DNA of 64,000 nucleotides. It comes from Parvibaculaceae bacterium. Its GTDB lineage: Bacteria > Pseudomonadota > Alphaproteobacteria > Parvibaculales > Parvibaculaceae. Position 1 is the stretch's first letter; the number at the start of each line of letters is the position of its first letter. The DNA lies in NCBI GenBank assembly GCA_029209985.1, contig JARGNZ010000014.1, positions 1 through 64,000 of the forward strand. Direction: 5' to 3'. Positions 45,197 through 55,507 of the stretch are shown here, in pieces. The notes beneath the pieces are model-generated. The model saw only the letters and a list, made by a program, of their open reading frames with translations, had not been told where the DNA came from and made no database searches. The translations under genes and the position numbers were made by a program.

Positions 45197-47911
45197 CTAG
45201 GAAGCCTTTGCCTTAGCGGTCTTATCGTGGCCCCCAATCAAGCTGCGCAGTTCGGGCAAGCAGGATCCACAATTGGTGCCAGCTTTGAGCTGCTCGCCTA
45301 AGGCTTGCGTTGTGATGAGACCTTTTTTGCAGATTGCATCGATCAACGTGTTCCGCCCCACCCCATAACAGGCACACACCGTGGGGCCGGGGTCTTGCGC
45401 CCCATCAATCGATCTGCCTGCCAAAATGTAACGACGGTCGAGGACTTCAAGTTTGTCCTTCGCAAAGAGCGTTTCTAGCCAGCTCCAGCTTGGGAGGTCG
45501 TTTTGAGGAGACAGATAGGCGACCGCTTGCAAGCGATCATCTATTAGATGAGCCGCACGGAACACCCCATTTGATTTGTCCGTGCTTTGTATCAACTCGG
45601 TGCCAGACACGCCCAGTAAATCAGACATCCATTTGTTTGCCCCTTTACCGTTGTACGATGTTAACGCAAACCGATAGCCAATTGTGTCTTGCAGTTGGAC
45701 CTTTGCCCAATACGCGCAGTTCGTCATATCAAGGGAGGCGGTCGACATGACGAACCCGTAGAAAGCCGCCTGAAACGGTTTCACCGAAACGGGGGCCGCC
45801 TTGGCTTCTGGTTGCCCGGAAAAGGGATCAACATGGCTCGCCAACAGTGCGCCAATGCGCCCGGCGCTTGCATTCTGTCCTGTCCAGTGGATGGGAGCAA
45901 ACACGTCGCCGGGTGTTTGTGCATCTGTTAAATTAACGCGCAAAACAGCTTGCCCATGAGGGCTTTCAACCGTGGCTAATTCTCCTTGCGTAAGATGGAA
46001 TTTACGCGCATCCGCTGTGTTGATGTCGAGAAAAGGCTCTTCCTTGTGGCGGCCAAGCCGAGGGCTTTTTCCAGACCGGGTCATGGTGTGCCATTGATCG
46101 CGAATGCGGCCTGTGTTGAGCAATAACGGGTAGGTCACACTTAGATCAACGCTTAGTTCTGGGCGCGCGGGGGCAATGAAGTTTGCCTTGCCTGAGGGCG
46201 TATAGAATTTTCCTTCTGCAAAGAAGCGATGTGTTTGGGTTGAGCACTCCCCGTGGGTACGGATAAGACCACCAGGGGCAGGCCATTGAAAGGGGTCCAA
46301 TGCTTCATAGGCTTGATCGGAACACGAGGCATAGGCTGAGATGTCAAAATCACGGGAACCTGCATTTTCAAAGCCGGAGAGTTCTGCATGTTCGCGAAAA
46401 ATTTCTGCCGGGGACGCGTAAGAAAAGGCTTCCGCATATCCCATGCGCTGGGCCACTTGTGACACAGCCCACCAATCTGGTTTGACACGGCCCGGCAACG
46501 ACAAAAACGACCGTTGACGACTAATGCGCCGTTCGGAATTGGTCACGGTTCCTGCCTTCTCGCCCCATGCGGCAGCAGGAAGGCGGATGTGTGCATTATC
46601 CATGCTGTCCGTCGATGCCATGTTTTCCGATACGATTAAAAGCTCCAGCTTTTTCATCGCCCGGCGCACACGGTCTGCATCAGGCAGGCTCACGGCCGGA
46701 TTTGTTCCCATCACCCAGAGCGCTTTAATCTCGCCGCGATCAATGGCATCAAAAAGGTCTATTGCTTTCAAGCCCGGTGTGGTGGCGATATGCGGCGCAT
46801 TCCAAAAACGGCGCACGCGGTCCACGCTTTCGGGTTGAAATTCCATATGAGCGGCCAGCTGATTGGCAAGCCCCCCCACTTCACGCCCTCCCATCGCATT
46901 GGGTTGACCGGTGAGTGAAAAAGGGCCCATGCCTTCGCGCCCAATGCGGTTTGTTGCAAGATGGCAATTTAAGATTGCATTGACCTTGTCCGTTCCTTGG
47001 GCCGATTGATTGACCCCTTGGCTGTAACAGGTCACCACTTTTTCAGTTTCAATAAACCACCGGATAAAGGTTTTTACGTCGGGCAGCCGCAACCGCGTTT
47101 CTTCGCATACCCGGTCCATGCTGGGTGCCAGCTCCACAGCACGGGCGAGAGCTGTGGCATATCCAAGAGTATGGGTTTCAACATATTGCTGATCGAGAGC
47201 CCCGCTTTGGCTCAAGGCTTTGAGCAACGCCGAGAAAAGCAGCGTGTCTTTGCCCGGCGCAATCGGTAAATGCAAGTCGGCTTCTTTGCTTGTTTCGGTT
47301 TCGCGCGGGTCAATGACCACCAATCGCATTCCGCGTTCTGCACGGGCCTTTTGAATGCGTTGGAACAAAACCGGATGGCACCATGCGGCATTCGATCCTG
47401 TCAAAATGACCAAATCTGCCCGGTCCAAATCTTCATAAGCGCCCGGCACGGTGTCTGCCCCAAAAGCCTTTTTATGGCCTGCAACAGAGGACGACATGCA
47501 CAACCGCGAATTGGTATCTACGTTGGCGGAGCCCACAAACCCTTTCATGAATTTATTGGCGACGTAATAGTCTTCAGTCAATAATTGGCCTGATAGGTAA
47601 ACGGCAATGGCGTCGGGACCATGTTCTTTTCGTATGGCACTCAGGCGGTCTGCTGCTGCATCCAGAGCAACCGGCCATTCCACATTTTTTCCGTCCAGAA
47701 CCGGGTCTAGCAGGCGGCCTTTTAAATCTAAGGTTTCGCCAAGTGCAGATCCTTTAGAACACAGTCTGCCAAAATTGGAGGGATGGTTTTCATCGCCATT
47801 TGCTTTCCAGCTCATGTCAGACTGCATGGCCATGCGGACACCGCACCCCACACCGCAATAGGGACATGCGGTTTTTACAGATTTTTCTGGTAAGCCCGAC
47901 CCGTCTGGCAT
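45197..47911 (-). CDS. nasA: Assimilatory nitrate reductase catalytic subunit
   Basis: NasA reduces nitrate to nitrite using a molybdenum bis-MGD cofactor. The 904-residue cytoplasmic protein has no signal peptide. Its N-terminal [4Fe-4S] ligands are C16, C19 and C23 (ACPYCGVGC) plus a later FGRLCSKG. Molybdopterin domains follow, and a C-terminal BFD-like [2Fe-2S] domain (VCACYGVG ... NCGSCLPEL) ends the protein, as in NasA/NasC enzymes with an extra electron-entry module. Its start overlaps the stop of the flavin reductase gene (TAATG). Confidence 0.95.
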   Translation of the reverse strand: MPDGSGLPEKSVKTACPYCGVGCGVRMAMQSDMSWKANGDENHPSNFGRLCSKGSALGETLDLKGRLLDPVLDGKNVEWPVALDAAADRLSAIRKEHGPDAIAVYLSGQLLTEDYYVANKFMKGFVGSANVDTNSRLCMSSSVAGHKKAFGADTVPGAYEDLDRADLVILTGSNAAWCHPVLFQRIQKARAERGMRLVVIDPRETETSKEADLHLPIAPGKDTLLFSALLKALSQSGALDQQYVETHTLGYATALARAVELAPSMDRVCEETRLRLPDVKTFIRWFIETEKVVTCYSQGVNQSAQGTDKVNAILNCHLATNRIGREGMGPFSLTGQPNAMGGREVGGLANQLAAHMEFQPESVDRVRRFWNAPHIATTPGLKAIDLFDAIDRGEIKALWVMGTNPAVSLPDADRVRRAMKKLELLIVSENMASTDSMDNAHIRLPAAAWGEKAGTVTNSERRISRQRSFLSLPGRVKPDWWAVSQVAQRMGYAEAFSYASPAEIFREHAELSGFENAGSRDFDISAYASCSDQAYEALDPFQWPAPGGLIRTHGECSTQTHRFFAEGKFYTPSGKANFIAPARPELSVDLSVTYPLLLNTGRIRDQWHTMTRSGKSPRLGRHKEEPFLDINTADARKFHLTQGELATVESPHGQAVLRVNLTDAQTPGDVFAPIHWTGQNASAGRIGALLASHVDPFSGQPEAKAAPVSVKPFQAAFYGFVMSTASLDMTNCAYWAKVQLQDTIGYRFALTSYNGKGANKWMSDLLGVSGTELIQSTDKSNGVFRAAHLIDDRLQAVAYLSPQNDLPSWSWLETLFAKDKLEVLDRRYILAGRSIDGAQDPGPTVCACYGVGRNTLIDAICKKGLITTQALGEQLKAGTNCGSCLPELRSLIGGHDKTAKAKAS

Positions 47912-49527
47912 TAATACACATCCTTCTGGTAACGCCCCGATTTAACCATCTCAGCTAAGTAGGCTTTCGCCTCCTGATCACTCACCTTGCCGTGTTCTGC
48001 GATAATGTCTTGCAACGCCTTATCCACATCGGTTGCCATGCGGCTTGCATCGCCGCAAATGTAAAAGTGGGCGCCTTTTTCAAACCATTCAAAAATATCA
48101 GCCCCTTGCGTGCGCATCACATCTTGCACATATGTTTTTGGCTGACCCTCATCACGAGACCACGCGGTACTGAGGCGGGTGAGTTGTTGCTGTTGCTGAT
48201 AGGCTTCCCATTCTTCTTTATAAAAGAAGTCACATGCTTCGCGTTGATGGCCGTAGAACAACCAACTTGCGCCCGAACACTGATCCGCAACCCGGTCTTG
48301 CATAAAGGAACGGAACGGCGCGATGCCTGTGCCCGGTCCACACATAATCACCGGGGTTTTTTCATCTGCTGGCAATGAAAAATCATGAGCCTTTTGAATG
48401 TAAGCTTTGATCTTGCTGCCCGGTGTGAGGTGATCGGCAAAATAAGTTGAGGCCACCCCGTGGCGGGCGCGCTCTTCAACTGTGTAGCGCACCACGTCAA
48501 CTGTGAGGGAGAGGTGGTCTTTCTTGGTTTTTGGACTAGAAGAGATGGAATAGAGGCGTGGTTGCAGCCCTTCTAAGCTTGCAAGAAGTTGCTCCGCGCT
48601 CATCATGAGGGTGGGGAATTTTTCAAATACACCCAACACATCAAGCGTTTCAAGGTCGCCGTCAGGGTCTTCTCCTTCTGCCATTGCACTCAGTTTTTTT
48701 CTGTCTTCTGGGTCATCGGCTAAGGCTGCAAGGGCTTCATAAAGTTCATCTGGTGCCTCACCCAAACATTTGTCTGTGCACAAAACGTCTTTGAGTGACT
48801 TGCCCGCTATTTCCTGAGCCGGATCAAGAGCCAACCGCTGCAAAAGGCTTGCAACCAACGTGGGCGCATTTTCTGCAAATATGCCCATGCTGTCGCCCGC
48901 CGCATAGTCGATGCCAGCCCCCTTTAAATCGAAATCAATATGTACGGTTTCTTTTTGCGATCCTTCTTTGTTCAACACCTCACTGCCCAGAAACGCAATC
49001 TCGACAGGATGCTCACGGGAATACCCGGGAGCCTCTGTTGGGGCGCTTGCGGAGGTTGTGTTGGGAGCAGCGTTCTCTTCCGTCATTTCCAACGCGAGCT
49101 TTTTCAACATGCGCGTTGTTGCCTTCCCCCCCGGCGCGCATAAATTCATACGCTCTTCTTCGCCTAAAAAGAGTTTATCTGCATACACTTCACACTCATA
49201 CCCGCATTGGCCGCAGTCTTGTTGCGCCATGGCTGCCATCATTCGGCGACGCAGCGGGCGGCCTTGGGCAAGTTCCATACGCTCATCCATGGGCATGGCC
49301 ATGTCGTGCCAAGGCGCTTCCCCATCATCTCCATCCGCTAAAGGATCGTCTGAGACCTGTTGGCCCAACGCTGTAGCGGCATCGACCGGTTGCAGCCCTT
49401 GCGCCTCTCCTTGCAAGGTGAGCAGTCCCGCAAAAAATCCGTTAAGCCATGAGCGTTGGTCAGGCGAAAACGGAGCGTTGTCGGGGATAAGCGGTGCGAT
49501 ATTGGGAGACACTTGTTGAATACTCAT
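47911..49527 (-). CDS. CysJ-like NADPH/FAD reductase with an Fe-S domain
   Basis: A 538-residue reductase. An N-terminal segment resembles that of the next gene's product (FSPDQRSWLNGFFAG from residue 20). A cysteine-rich Fes-type [4Fe-4S] domain follows (CGQCGYECEVYADKLFLGEE, then MNLCAPGG), then an FAD domain and a ferredoxin-NADP reductase module (RLYSISSSP, MCGPGTGIAPFRSF, YICGDASRMATDV). It lacks the flavodoxin domain of true CysJ. It probably passes NADPH electrons to nitrite reductase or NasA. It overlaps the neighbouring gene by four bases. Confidence 0.85.
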   Translation of the reverse strand: MSIQQVSPNIAPLIPDNAPFSPDQRSWLNGFFAGLLTLQGEAQGLQPVDAATALGQQVSDDPLADGDDGEAPWHDMAMPMDERMELAQGRPLRRRMMAAMAQQDCGQCGYECEVYADKLFLGEEERMNLCAPGGKATTRMLKKLALEMTEENAAPNTTSASAPTEAPGYSREHPVEIAFLGSEVLNKEGSQKETVHIDFDLKGAGIDYAAGDSMGIFAENAPTLVASLLQRLALDPAQEIAGKSLKDVLCTDKCLGEAPDELYEALAALADDPEDRKKLSAMAEGEDPDGDLETLDVLGVFEKFPTLMMSAEQLLASLEGLQPRLYSISSSPKTKKDHLSLTVDVVRYTVEERARHGVASTYFADHLTPGSKIKAYIQKAHDFSLPADEKTPVIMCGPGTGIAPFRSFMQDRVADQCSGASWLFYGHQREACDFFYKEEWEAYQQQQQLTRLSTAWSRDEGQPKTYVQDVMRTQGADIFEWFEKGAHFYICGDASRMATDVDKALQDIIAEHGKVSDQEAKAYLAEMVKSGRYQKDVY

Positions 49528-51344
49528 GCGTGGGCTCCTTCAACTTCAACAGCGGACATCATAGATTGCAGGTCGGAAATTTCGTGGCGGTTGGAAAATT
49601 GGAAAAAGCTTTCTTGCGCGTTTTCACGTTTATCCATATACGCCTTTAGAATTTTTTCGATGAGCACCGGGCACTCATCTGCTTTGGCCTCATGCACCAA
49701 TTCGCGACCAATTTTGGCGTTTTCACCAAAACCACCGCCGACAAAAATGTGATACCCATCAACCGTCTCTTCGCCGTCTTCGTCGATGGGCACCCGTGCA
49801 CCAATCAATCCTAGGTCGCCAATATAATGTTGGGCACATGTATGGTGACAGCCGGTGAGGTGGATGTTAATCGGCTGATCTAACGAGACCCGTGTTTCCA
49901 CATATTCGGCAATTTCAATGGCTTGGCGTTTTGTGTCAGCTCCGCCAAACTTACATCCATTGCTGCCCGTGCAAGCCACCAAACCCGCCCGAATGGAATT
50001 GGCTTGCCATTCCAACCCACAGGCTTCGATGCGCGCTTTAGCGGCGGCAAGATTGTGATCTTTCACCCCGGAGATGATTAGGTTCTGCCATACGGTCAGC
50101 CGTATGTCGCCGTCTCCCAACTCACCAGAAATGTCGGCCAACGCATGCATTTGCGCAGCGTCCAGTTTTCCCACGGGAACGACCACACCAATGTAGTTTT
50201 CGCCTTCTTGTTTTTGAGGGTGCACGCCAACATGCGCAAAACGGTCATGAGGCTTGCGCTCCACAAGTGCCTCAGCAGGCAACCGCATAAAAGCTTTTCC
50301 CCGCAGCTTTTCAACCGCTGCTAAAAACTTGTCGAAGCCCCACTCGTCTAAAACATATTTGAGGCGGGCCTTGTTGCGGTTGGTCCGGTCTCCTTCTGCA
50401 ATAAAAACTCGGATGATGGCATCGGCCACCTGCGTTGCTTCCTCTAAGGGCAGGATGACGCCTGTATCTCGGGCGAAGTCTTCGTGGCCTGTGATGCCTC
50501 CCAGGATCAACCGGAAATAAATACCAGCTTCAAGCTCTTGTCCGTCTCGCACTTCTACAGCTTGGAAGCCAATATCATTTGTATCTTCCAACACGGCCGA
50601 GGTGCCCCCGCCGTCAAAGGCAACGTTGAACTTTCTGGGTAAGCCATACATCGTCCGGGTGTTGAGCACATATTGGTGCCAGTCATCCGCGTATTTTCGG
50701 GTGCTCACCAACTCTTGTGGATCAATGCCAGCTAACGGCGATCCGGTGACATTGCGGATGTTGTCGCCTCCTGACCCTTTAGAGGTCAGGCCAACTTTCT
50801 CTAATCCCTCAATGAAGTCCATCCCGTCGGTAGCGGGAATTTCTCTGACTTGAAGGTTGCCGCGTGTGGTGACGTGGGCATAGCCGCCTCCATGTTTTTG
50901 GGCTAAGTCGGCCACGCCGCGAAATTGCCAATGTGACAGAATGCCATTTGAAATGCGCAAGCGGCACATAAAGGAATCTTGTGTGGGGGCCACATGAAAC
51001 AGGCCGTGGAATTTCCACCTAAAGGCATCTATGCCTTTGGGGAAAACGCCCTCATTTGCGGCGGCTTTCATGCGAGCGTAAATATCGAACGGATGTTCAT
51101 CTCGTTTGGCTTTTTCTTCTTTAACTAATTTTCCGCCAGCCGCTTCTGTGCGGGCCATGGCTTTATGATGCTCGGCATCTGGTCCGATAAATTCAGCGGG
51201 GGGTGTGGGTGCTGAGGGGGTTGCAGCCCCACGCCCACCCGCGCCAAATGGCACAAGCCCTTGTGCAGAGCGTGCCGCATTGGTTCCCGATACAAACCCT
51301 TCTAAATATTTTTTCTGATCGTCCGTAAACTCTGGATTGCTCAT
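49524..51344 (-). CDS. nirA: Siroheme nitrite reductase, NirA type
   Basis: A 606-residue siroheme/[4Fe-4S] enzyme reducing nitrite to ammonium with six electrons. Two ferredoxin-like and two siroheme domains alternate. The cluster ligands are C458 and C464 (ACTGSNGCKFGGAD) and C499 and C503 (TGCHHTC). Sulfite reductase has the same fold; the nitrate cluster decides for nitrite. An N-terminal extension of about 70 residues carries FTDDQKKYLEGFVSG, similar to the adjacent reductase. Overlaps on both sides are four bases. Confidence 0.9.
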   Translation of the reverse strand: MSNPEFTDDQKKYLEGFVSGTNAARSAQGLVPFGAGGRGAATPSAPTPPAEFIGPDAEHHKAMARTEAAGGKLVKEEKAKRDEHPFDIYARMKAAANEGVFPKGIDAFRWKFHGLFHVAPTQDSFMCRLRISNGILSHWQFRGVADLAQKHGGGYAHVTTRGNLQVREIPATDGMDFIEGLEKVGLTSKGSGGDNIRNVTGSPLAGIDPQELVSTRKYADDWHQYVLNTRTMYGLPRKFNVAFDGGGTSAVLEDTNDIGFQAVEVRDGQELEAGIYFRLILGGITGHEDFARDTGVILPLEEATQVADAIIRVFIAEGDRTNRNKARLKYVLDEWGFDKFLAAVEKLRGKAFMRLPAEALVERKPHDRFAHVGVHPQKQEGENYIGVVVPVGKLDAAQMHALADISGELGDGDIRLTVWQNLIISGVKDHNLAAAKARIEACGLEWQANSIRAGLVACTGSNGCKFGGADTKRQAIEIAEYVETRVSLDQPINIHLTGCHHTCAQHYIGDLGLIGARVPIDEDGEETVDGYHIFVGGGFGENAKIGRELVHEAKADECPVLIEKILKAYMDKRENAQESFFQFSNRHEISDLQSMMSAVEVEGAHA

Positions 51345-52585
51345 GCGTTTTGCTCCCCCCTATCGCCTTTCAGGTTGGCGAGCGTTTCGCCGAAAATTAA
51401 ATCAGTTCGCATCGAAGAAATTTTTTCACCGCTCTGAATAAGGTTGCGATACCAAATGCCGTCCTGCGTATCACCGATGAGAACGGCACCGACAAGGGCT
51501 TCGCGTTCAATCAATAATTTACGGTAGGTGCCAGCTTTTGGATCGGTGTAGGAAACCGCTTCTGTTTGAGCTGTTTCTTCAAATTGACCTGCGGAAAAAA
51601 CAGAGACACTGTTGACCTTGAGATTTGTGGCCAAATAAGTGCCCCCATAGCTGGCGGCTTTGTTTGTGAGATGTGCGGCCAGCACTTTGACCTGCTGGTA
51701 AGCGGGTTCTACCAACCCGTAACACGTGCCGCGATGTTGTGCGCATTCACCGACGGCATAAATGCCCGGCATGCTTGTTTGCATTTGATCATTGACCTCA
51801 ATACCCCGATCAACGGTGAGACCCGCAGCTTTTGCCAAATCGCAATTTGGCTGAATGCCCACGGCCATGATGACAAGAGCAGCAGGCAGTGCCCGGCCAT
51901 CTTTTAACACCAGCGCTTCCACCTTGTCCGTGCCGGGTGCTGCACGCAGATAATCGCTCTGGGCCAAAAGCTCTACGTTGATGTTCTTTTCTTCCAAAGA
52001 GGTTTTGAGGAGTTTGGCAGCGGGAGCATCTAGCTGGCGCTCCATCAGCTTATCCATAAGATGCACAACGGTTACATCTGCCCCGTGCCCCGCCAACCCG
52101 GCGGCGGCTTCAAGGCCCAACAATCCTCCGCCGATCACCACAACGGGAGCACCCGCTTTGACGGTATGGAGAACTGCAAGGTCTTTTAGATCGCGAAAAG
52201 TGACAACGCCCTCCAACTCGGCGCCGGGTAGCGGCAGACATATGGGGCGGGAGCCAGTGGCGATCACAAGTTGATCATAGGGAAGAGAGGCCCCGGATGC
52301 TAAGGTGAGGGTTCTGATTTCAGGATCGAAAGACGTAACTGTTTCGCCAGTTTTGAGGTCGATCTTTTGGGCGTGATACCATTCACGCCCGCGTAATTGC
52401 ATATCCTCTTTTTCAATATCACCTGCAAGGCACGAGGAAAGTAAAACCCTGTTATACGCTGGCTCCGGCTCTTGCCCGACCACGGTGATGTCATACCCAT
52501 GTGCGCGTGCCATTAGCTCTTCGAGAAAACGCACACTTGCCATGCCATTACCAACGACCACTAATTTGGGCTTGTCTTCCACCAT
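51341..52585 (-). CDS. FAD/NAD(P)H oxidoreductase of the nitrite reductase cluster
   Basis: A 414-residue flavoprotein of the pyridine nucleotide-disulfide family resembling the N-terminal part of NirB. FAD binding is seen in LVVVGNGMASVRFLEEL, NAD(P)H binding in VVIGGGLLGLEAAAGLAGHG, and GIYAVGECAQH is the second FAD motif. In NirB-type enzymes this domain is fused to the siroheme part; here it is a separate protein beside NirA, and probably feeds it electrons. ATGA overlap with nirA. Confidence 0.88.
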   Translation of the reverse strand: MVEDKPKLVVVGNGMASVRFLEELMARAHGYDITVVGQEPEPAYNRVLLSSCLAGDIEKEDMQLRGREWYHAQKIDLKTGETVTSFDPEIRTLTLASGASLPYDQLVIATGSRPICLPLPGAELEGVVTFRDLKDLAVLHTVKAGAPVVVIGGGLLGLEAAAGLAGHGADVTVVHLMDKLMERQLDAPAAKLLKTSLEEKNINVELLAQSDYLRAAPGTDKVEALVLKDGRALPAALVIMAVGIQPNCDLAKAAGLTVDRGIEVNDQMQTSMPGIYAVGECAQHRGTCYGLVEPAYQQVKVLAAHLTNKAASYGGTYLATNLKVNSVSVFSAGQFEETAQTEAVSYTDPKAGTYRKLLIEREALVGAVLIGDTQDGIWYRNLIQSGEKISSMRTDLIFGETLANLKGDRGEQNA

Positions 52586-52605
52586 GTTTACCTTACCTGC
52601 CTCAC

Positions 52606-54327
52606 TTAGGCCGCCTCCCCTGTGGAGTCGGACTGGGTTGTTTCTTCATTGGCATCGGGATCTGCACCGCCTTCATATTCCTCAAGGAACGTCAGAAGTT
52701 GTTCGCGGTATCTGTAATAATCTGGGTGTTGCAACAATTCTTTGCGTGAACGGGGACGTTCAAGGTCTACGTTCATAATGCGACCAATGCGGGCATTTGG
52801 CCCATTGCTCATCATCACAACCCGGTCGCCCAACAAAATCGCTTCATCCACATCATGGGTGACACAAATGGCCGTCACCTTTGTGCGTGCCCATACTTCC
52901 ATCAACACTTCTTGCAACTCCCAGCGGGTTAAGCTGTCGAGCATGCCGAAAGGCTCATCGAGGAGCAGAAGTTTGGGAGACAAGGCAAAGGCACGAGCAA
53001 TGCCAACCCGTTGTTTCATCCCATTAGAAAGATCAGCCGCTAATTTATGCATGCTGTCTCCAAGGCCGACACGTTCAAGATAATATTCAACAACATCTGT
53101 ACGCTCGCTGCCGCTGGCGTGCGGGTACACACGGTCCACGCCCATCGCTACGTTTTCTCGTGCGGTCAACCATGGCATCAACGAAGGAGCTTGAAAGACC
53201 ACCGCTCGGTCGGGCCCTGCGCCGGACACTTCTTTTTGGTCAAGCACAATGCCGCCGCCGGATATGTCGTTTAGGCCTGCTGCCATGGATAAAACTGTGG
53301 ATTTTCCGCATCCAGAGTGCCCAATCAAGGAAATAAATTCACCCTTTTTGATTTTCATATCAAAGCCATCCACAACGGTGAGCGGACCTTTTGGTGTTGG
53401 ATATATTTTTTTAACTTCGTAAAACTCTACATAACGCTCATCCCGTAAGGCGGTTGATTTCGCAGCAGATTGATAGGCTTCCGGTGGGGTTTCTTGTTGG
53501 GTGATTGGCACAACATTTGGCAACATGCGCGACGCCCCCCCTTCGGTGTGCCCTTCCGCACCGACTTTCAAAAGATACTCGGTGATGTCTCCGCGTAATT
53601 TTTTGAAAGTTTCATCATGGTTGACGCCTGTGCGATCGCGCGGGCGGGGAAGGTCTACTTTGAAGTCTGGGCCGAGGGTGGCATTGGGTCCTGGGTTTAA
53701 GGGAATGATCCGGTCTGCCAACAAAATGGCCTCGTCTACATCATTGGTGATGAGGATGACTGTTTTCTTTTCTTCACGCCAAATCTGTTCGATTTCATCT
53801 TGCAGGTTTGCACGGGTTAACGCATCGAGGGCAGAAAGCGGCTCATCCAACAATAAAATATCGGGGCTCATTGAAAGGGCGCGGGCCACGGCTACCCGCT
53901 GACACATGCCGCCCGACAGTTCTGTTGGATAGCGGTCAGCCGCATGAGACAGGCCCACCATGTCGATATATTTTTGAACGCGGGCCTCACGCTCTTCTGT
54001 CTTTTCTGAGGTGAAGACTTGATCCACCGCCAGCGCAATATTGCCCTGCACTGTCAACCAAGGCATCAGAGAATAGGACTGGAAAACAACACCCCGATCA
54101 GGGCCGGGGCCTTTAATCTCTTTGCCGTTCAAACTCACCGTGCCCGTATCAGGTTGGGTCAACCCGGCAATCGTGGAGATCAATGTGCTTTTGCCTGATC
54201 CAGAAAACCCGACAATGGCGACAAACTCAAACTCATCGACCGACAAGTTGATGTCAGAAAGAATTTGCGAGCGAGATTTCCCCTCGCCGTAAGCCTTGCA
54301 CACATTCTTTAATTCGAGAAATGACAC
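52606..54327 (-). CDS. Nitrate ABC transporter, fused double ATPase
   Basis: A 573-residue protein containing two complete ABC ATPase domains in one chain. Domain 1 (about 1-250) has [24 protein letters not shown] and [10 protein letters not shown]. Domain 2 (about 300-545) has [24 protein letters not shown] and LLDEPFGML. They correspond to the separate NrtC and NrtD ATPases of cyanobacteria, without the NrtA-like regulatory domain of NrtC. It energises nitrate uptake with NrtA and NrtB. The linker (about 250-300) is Glu/Pro-rich. Confidence 0.9.
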   Translation of the reverse strand: MSFLELKNVCKAYGEGKSRSQILSDINLSVDEFEFVAIVGFSGSGKSTLISTIAGLTQPDTGTVSLNGKEIKGPGPDRGVVFQSYSLMPWLTVQGNIALAVDQVFTSEKTEEREARVQKYIDMVGLSHAADRYPTELSGGMCQRVAVARALSMSPDILLLDEPLSALDALTRANLQDEIEQIWREEKKTVILITNDVDEAILLADRIIPLNPGPNATLGPDFKVDLPRPRDRTGVNHDETFKKLRGDITEYLLKVGAEGHTEGGASRMLPNVVPITQQETPPEAYQSAAKSTALRDERYVEFYEVKKIYPTPKGPLTVVDGFDMKIKKGEFISLIGHSGCGKSTVLSMAAGLNDISGGGIVLDQKEVSGAGPDRAVVFQAPSLMPWLTARENVAMGVDRVYPHASGSERTDVVEYYLERVGLGDSMHKLAADLSNGMKQRVGIARAFALSPKLLLLDEPFGMLDSLTRWELQEVLMEVWARTKVTAICVTHDVDEAILLGDRVVMMSNGPNARIGRIMNVDLERPRSRKELLQHPDYYRYREQLLTFLEEYEGGADPDANEETTQSDSTGEAA

Positions 54328-54335
54328 GATAAATC

Positions 54336-55418
54336 CTAACGCTGCGTGGTGTAGGTGAAGGCTGCCTGCAGGGCATACATCACACGGTCGAGCATGAAGC
54401 CAACCAAGCCGATGGTCAGAACAGCAACCATGATTTTGGCGAGAGATGAAGACGAACCGTTTTGAAACTCATCCCACACAAACTTTCCAAGCCCCGGATT
54501 CTGCGCCAACATTTCTGCCGCAATGAGCACCATCCAACCCACACCTAGGGACAGACGCAAACCAGTGAAGATCAACGGCAAGGCGGAGGGCAAAATTAAT
54601 TTAGTGACGCTTGTGTATGTGGACAGTTGCAAGACACGGCTCACATTGACCAAGTCTTTATCGATGTTAGACACGCCCAATGTGGTGTTGATCAACGTCG
54701 GCCATAAGGAACACAAGGTGACGGTGACAGCGGACACGACCAATGACTTGGGCATCATTTCGATTGGATTGCTATACACTGCAGAAACAATCATGGTCAC
54801 AATCGGCAACCACGCGAGGGGTGAAACGGGTTTGAAAATTTGCACCAGTGGATTAATGGCCCCGCTGACCGAACGCGATAGGCCGCTGACAATGCCTAGG
54901 GGAATGGCGAGTAGGGACGCAATGATGAAACCCAGAGCAACGGTGAATAGGCTGGTGAAGATTTGATCGATATAGGTTGGCTTGCCAGTATATTCCCGGT
55001 CTTTCACTTTATCGAGACGCCCTTGGGCTGTGTATTTAGCGTTACGAATATCTTGGCGTTCGTAAAAGGCCACTTCCTTTTCGCGTTCTTTAACGTGATC
55101 TTCCCACAGCACCTCTGCCTGTTCCCACACTTGTGCGGGGCCTGGAATGATGCCGAGAGAGGTTTTGACCGTGGGGGCCAACACGGCCCACACCGTTAGG
55201 AAGGCAACGATACCCAAGATGGGGATGCCTGCCTGCTGCCACAACTCTTTCAATTGGGTTTTAGGATTGTCACCCGCCAGAATTTTGAACAGAGGTACCA
55301 ACCAGCCCAGACCTACAACGCCCAGATATGACGCGGATTTATTGATCCCCTGAAATACCTTTTCGCGTAGGGGGCTTGGAGACGCGGCCTTTGTTTGGAT
55401 ATCCGTCGTCGTACTCAT
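54336..55418 (-). CDS. nrtB: Nitrate ABC transporter permease
   Basis: A 360-residue inner-membrane permease of the NrtB/SsuC type. The C-terminal half holds the BPD_transp_1 domain, with the ATPase-contact EAA-like loop around [24 protein letters not shown] hydrophilic segment (about residues 110-160, with [19 protein letters not shown]) separates the first helices from the core, as in other alphaproteobacterial NrtB. I start at 55418 after GAGG; an in-frame ATG lies four codons earlier. Confidence 0.9.
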   Translation of the reverse strand: MSTTTDIQTKAASPSPLREKVFQGINKSASYLGVVGLGWLVPLFKILAGDNPKTQLKELWQQAGIPILGIVAFLTVWAVLAPTVKTSLGIIPGPAQVWEQAEVLWEDHVKEREKEVAFYERQDIRNAKYTAQGRLDKVKDREYTGKPTYIDQIFTSLFTVALGFIIASLLAIPLGIVSGLSRSVSGAINPLVQIFKPVSPLAWLPIVTMIVSAVYSNPIEMMPKSLVVSAVTVTLCSLWPTLINTTLGVSNIDKDLVNVSRVLQLSTYTSVTKLILPSALPLIFTGLRLSLGVGWMVLIAAEMLAQNPGLGKFVWDEFQNGSSSSLAKIMVAVLTIGLVGFMLDRVMYALQAAFTYTTQR

Positions 55419-55507
55419 TCGTAACCTCATTTAATAAACCTCAAAAGCGAGGTTAAATAGAAATTCTAGACAGCAGCAGCGGCCACCCTTTCGAGTGGCC
55501 TGCAAGC

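Noticed and set aside
49524-51344. Sulfite reductase (CysI) as identity of the siroheme enzyme
   Set aside because: The fold and cluster motifs allow it, but the gene lies within a nitrate cluster between nasA and nrt genes, favouring nitrite reductase.
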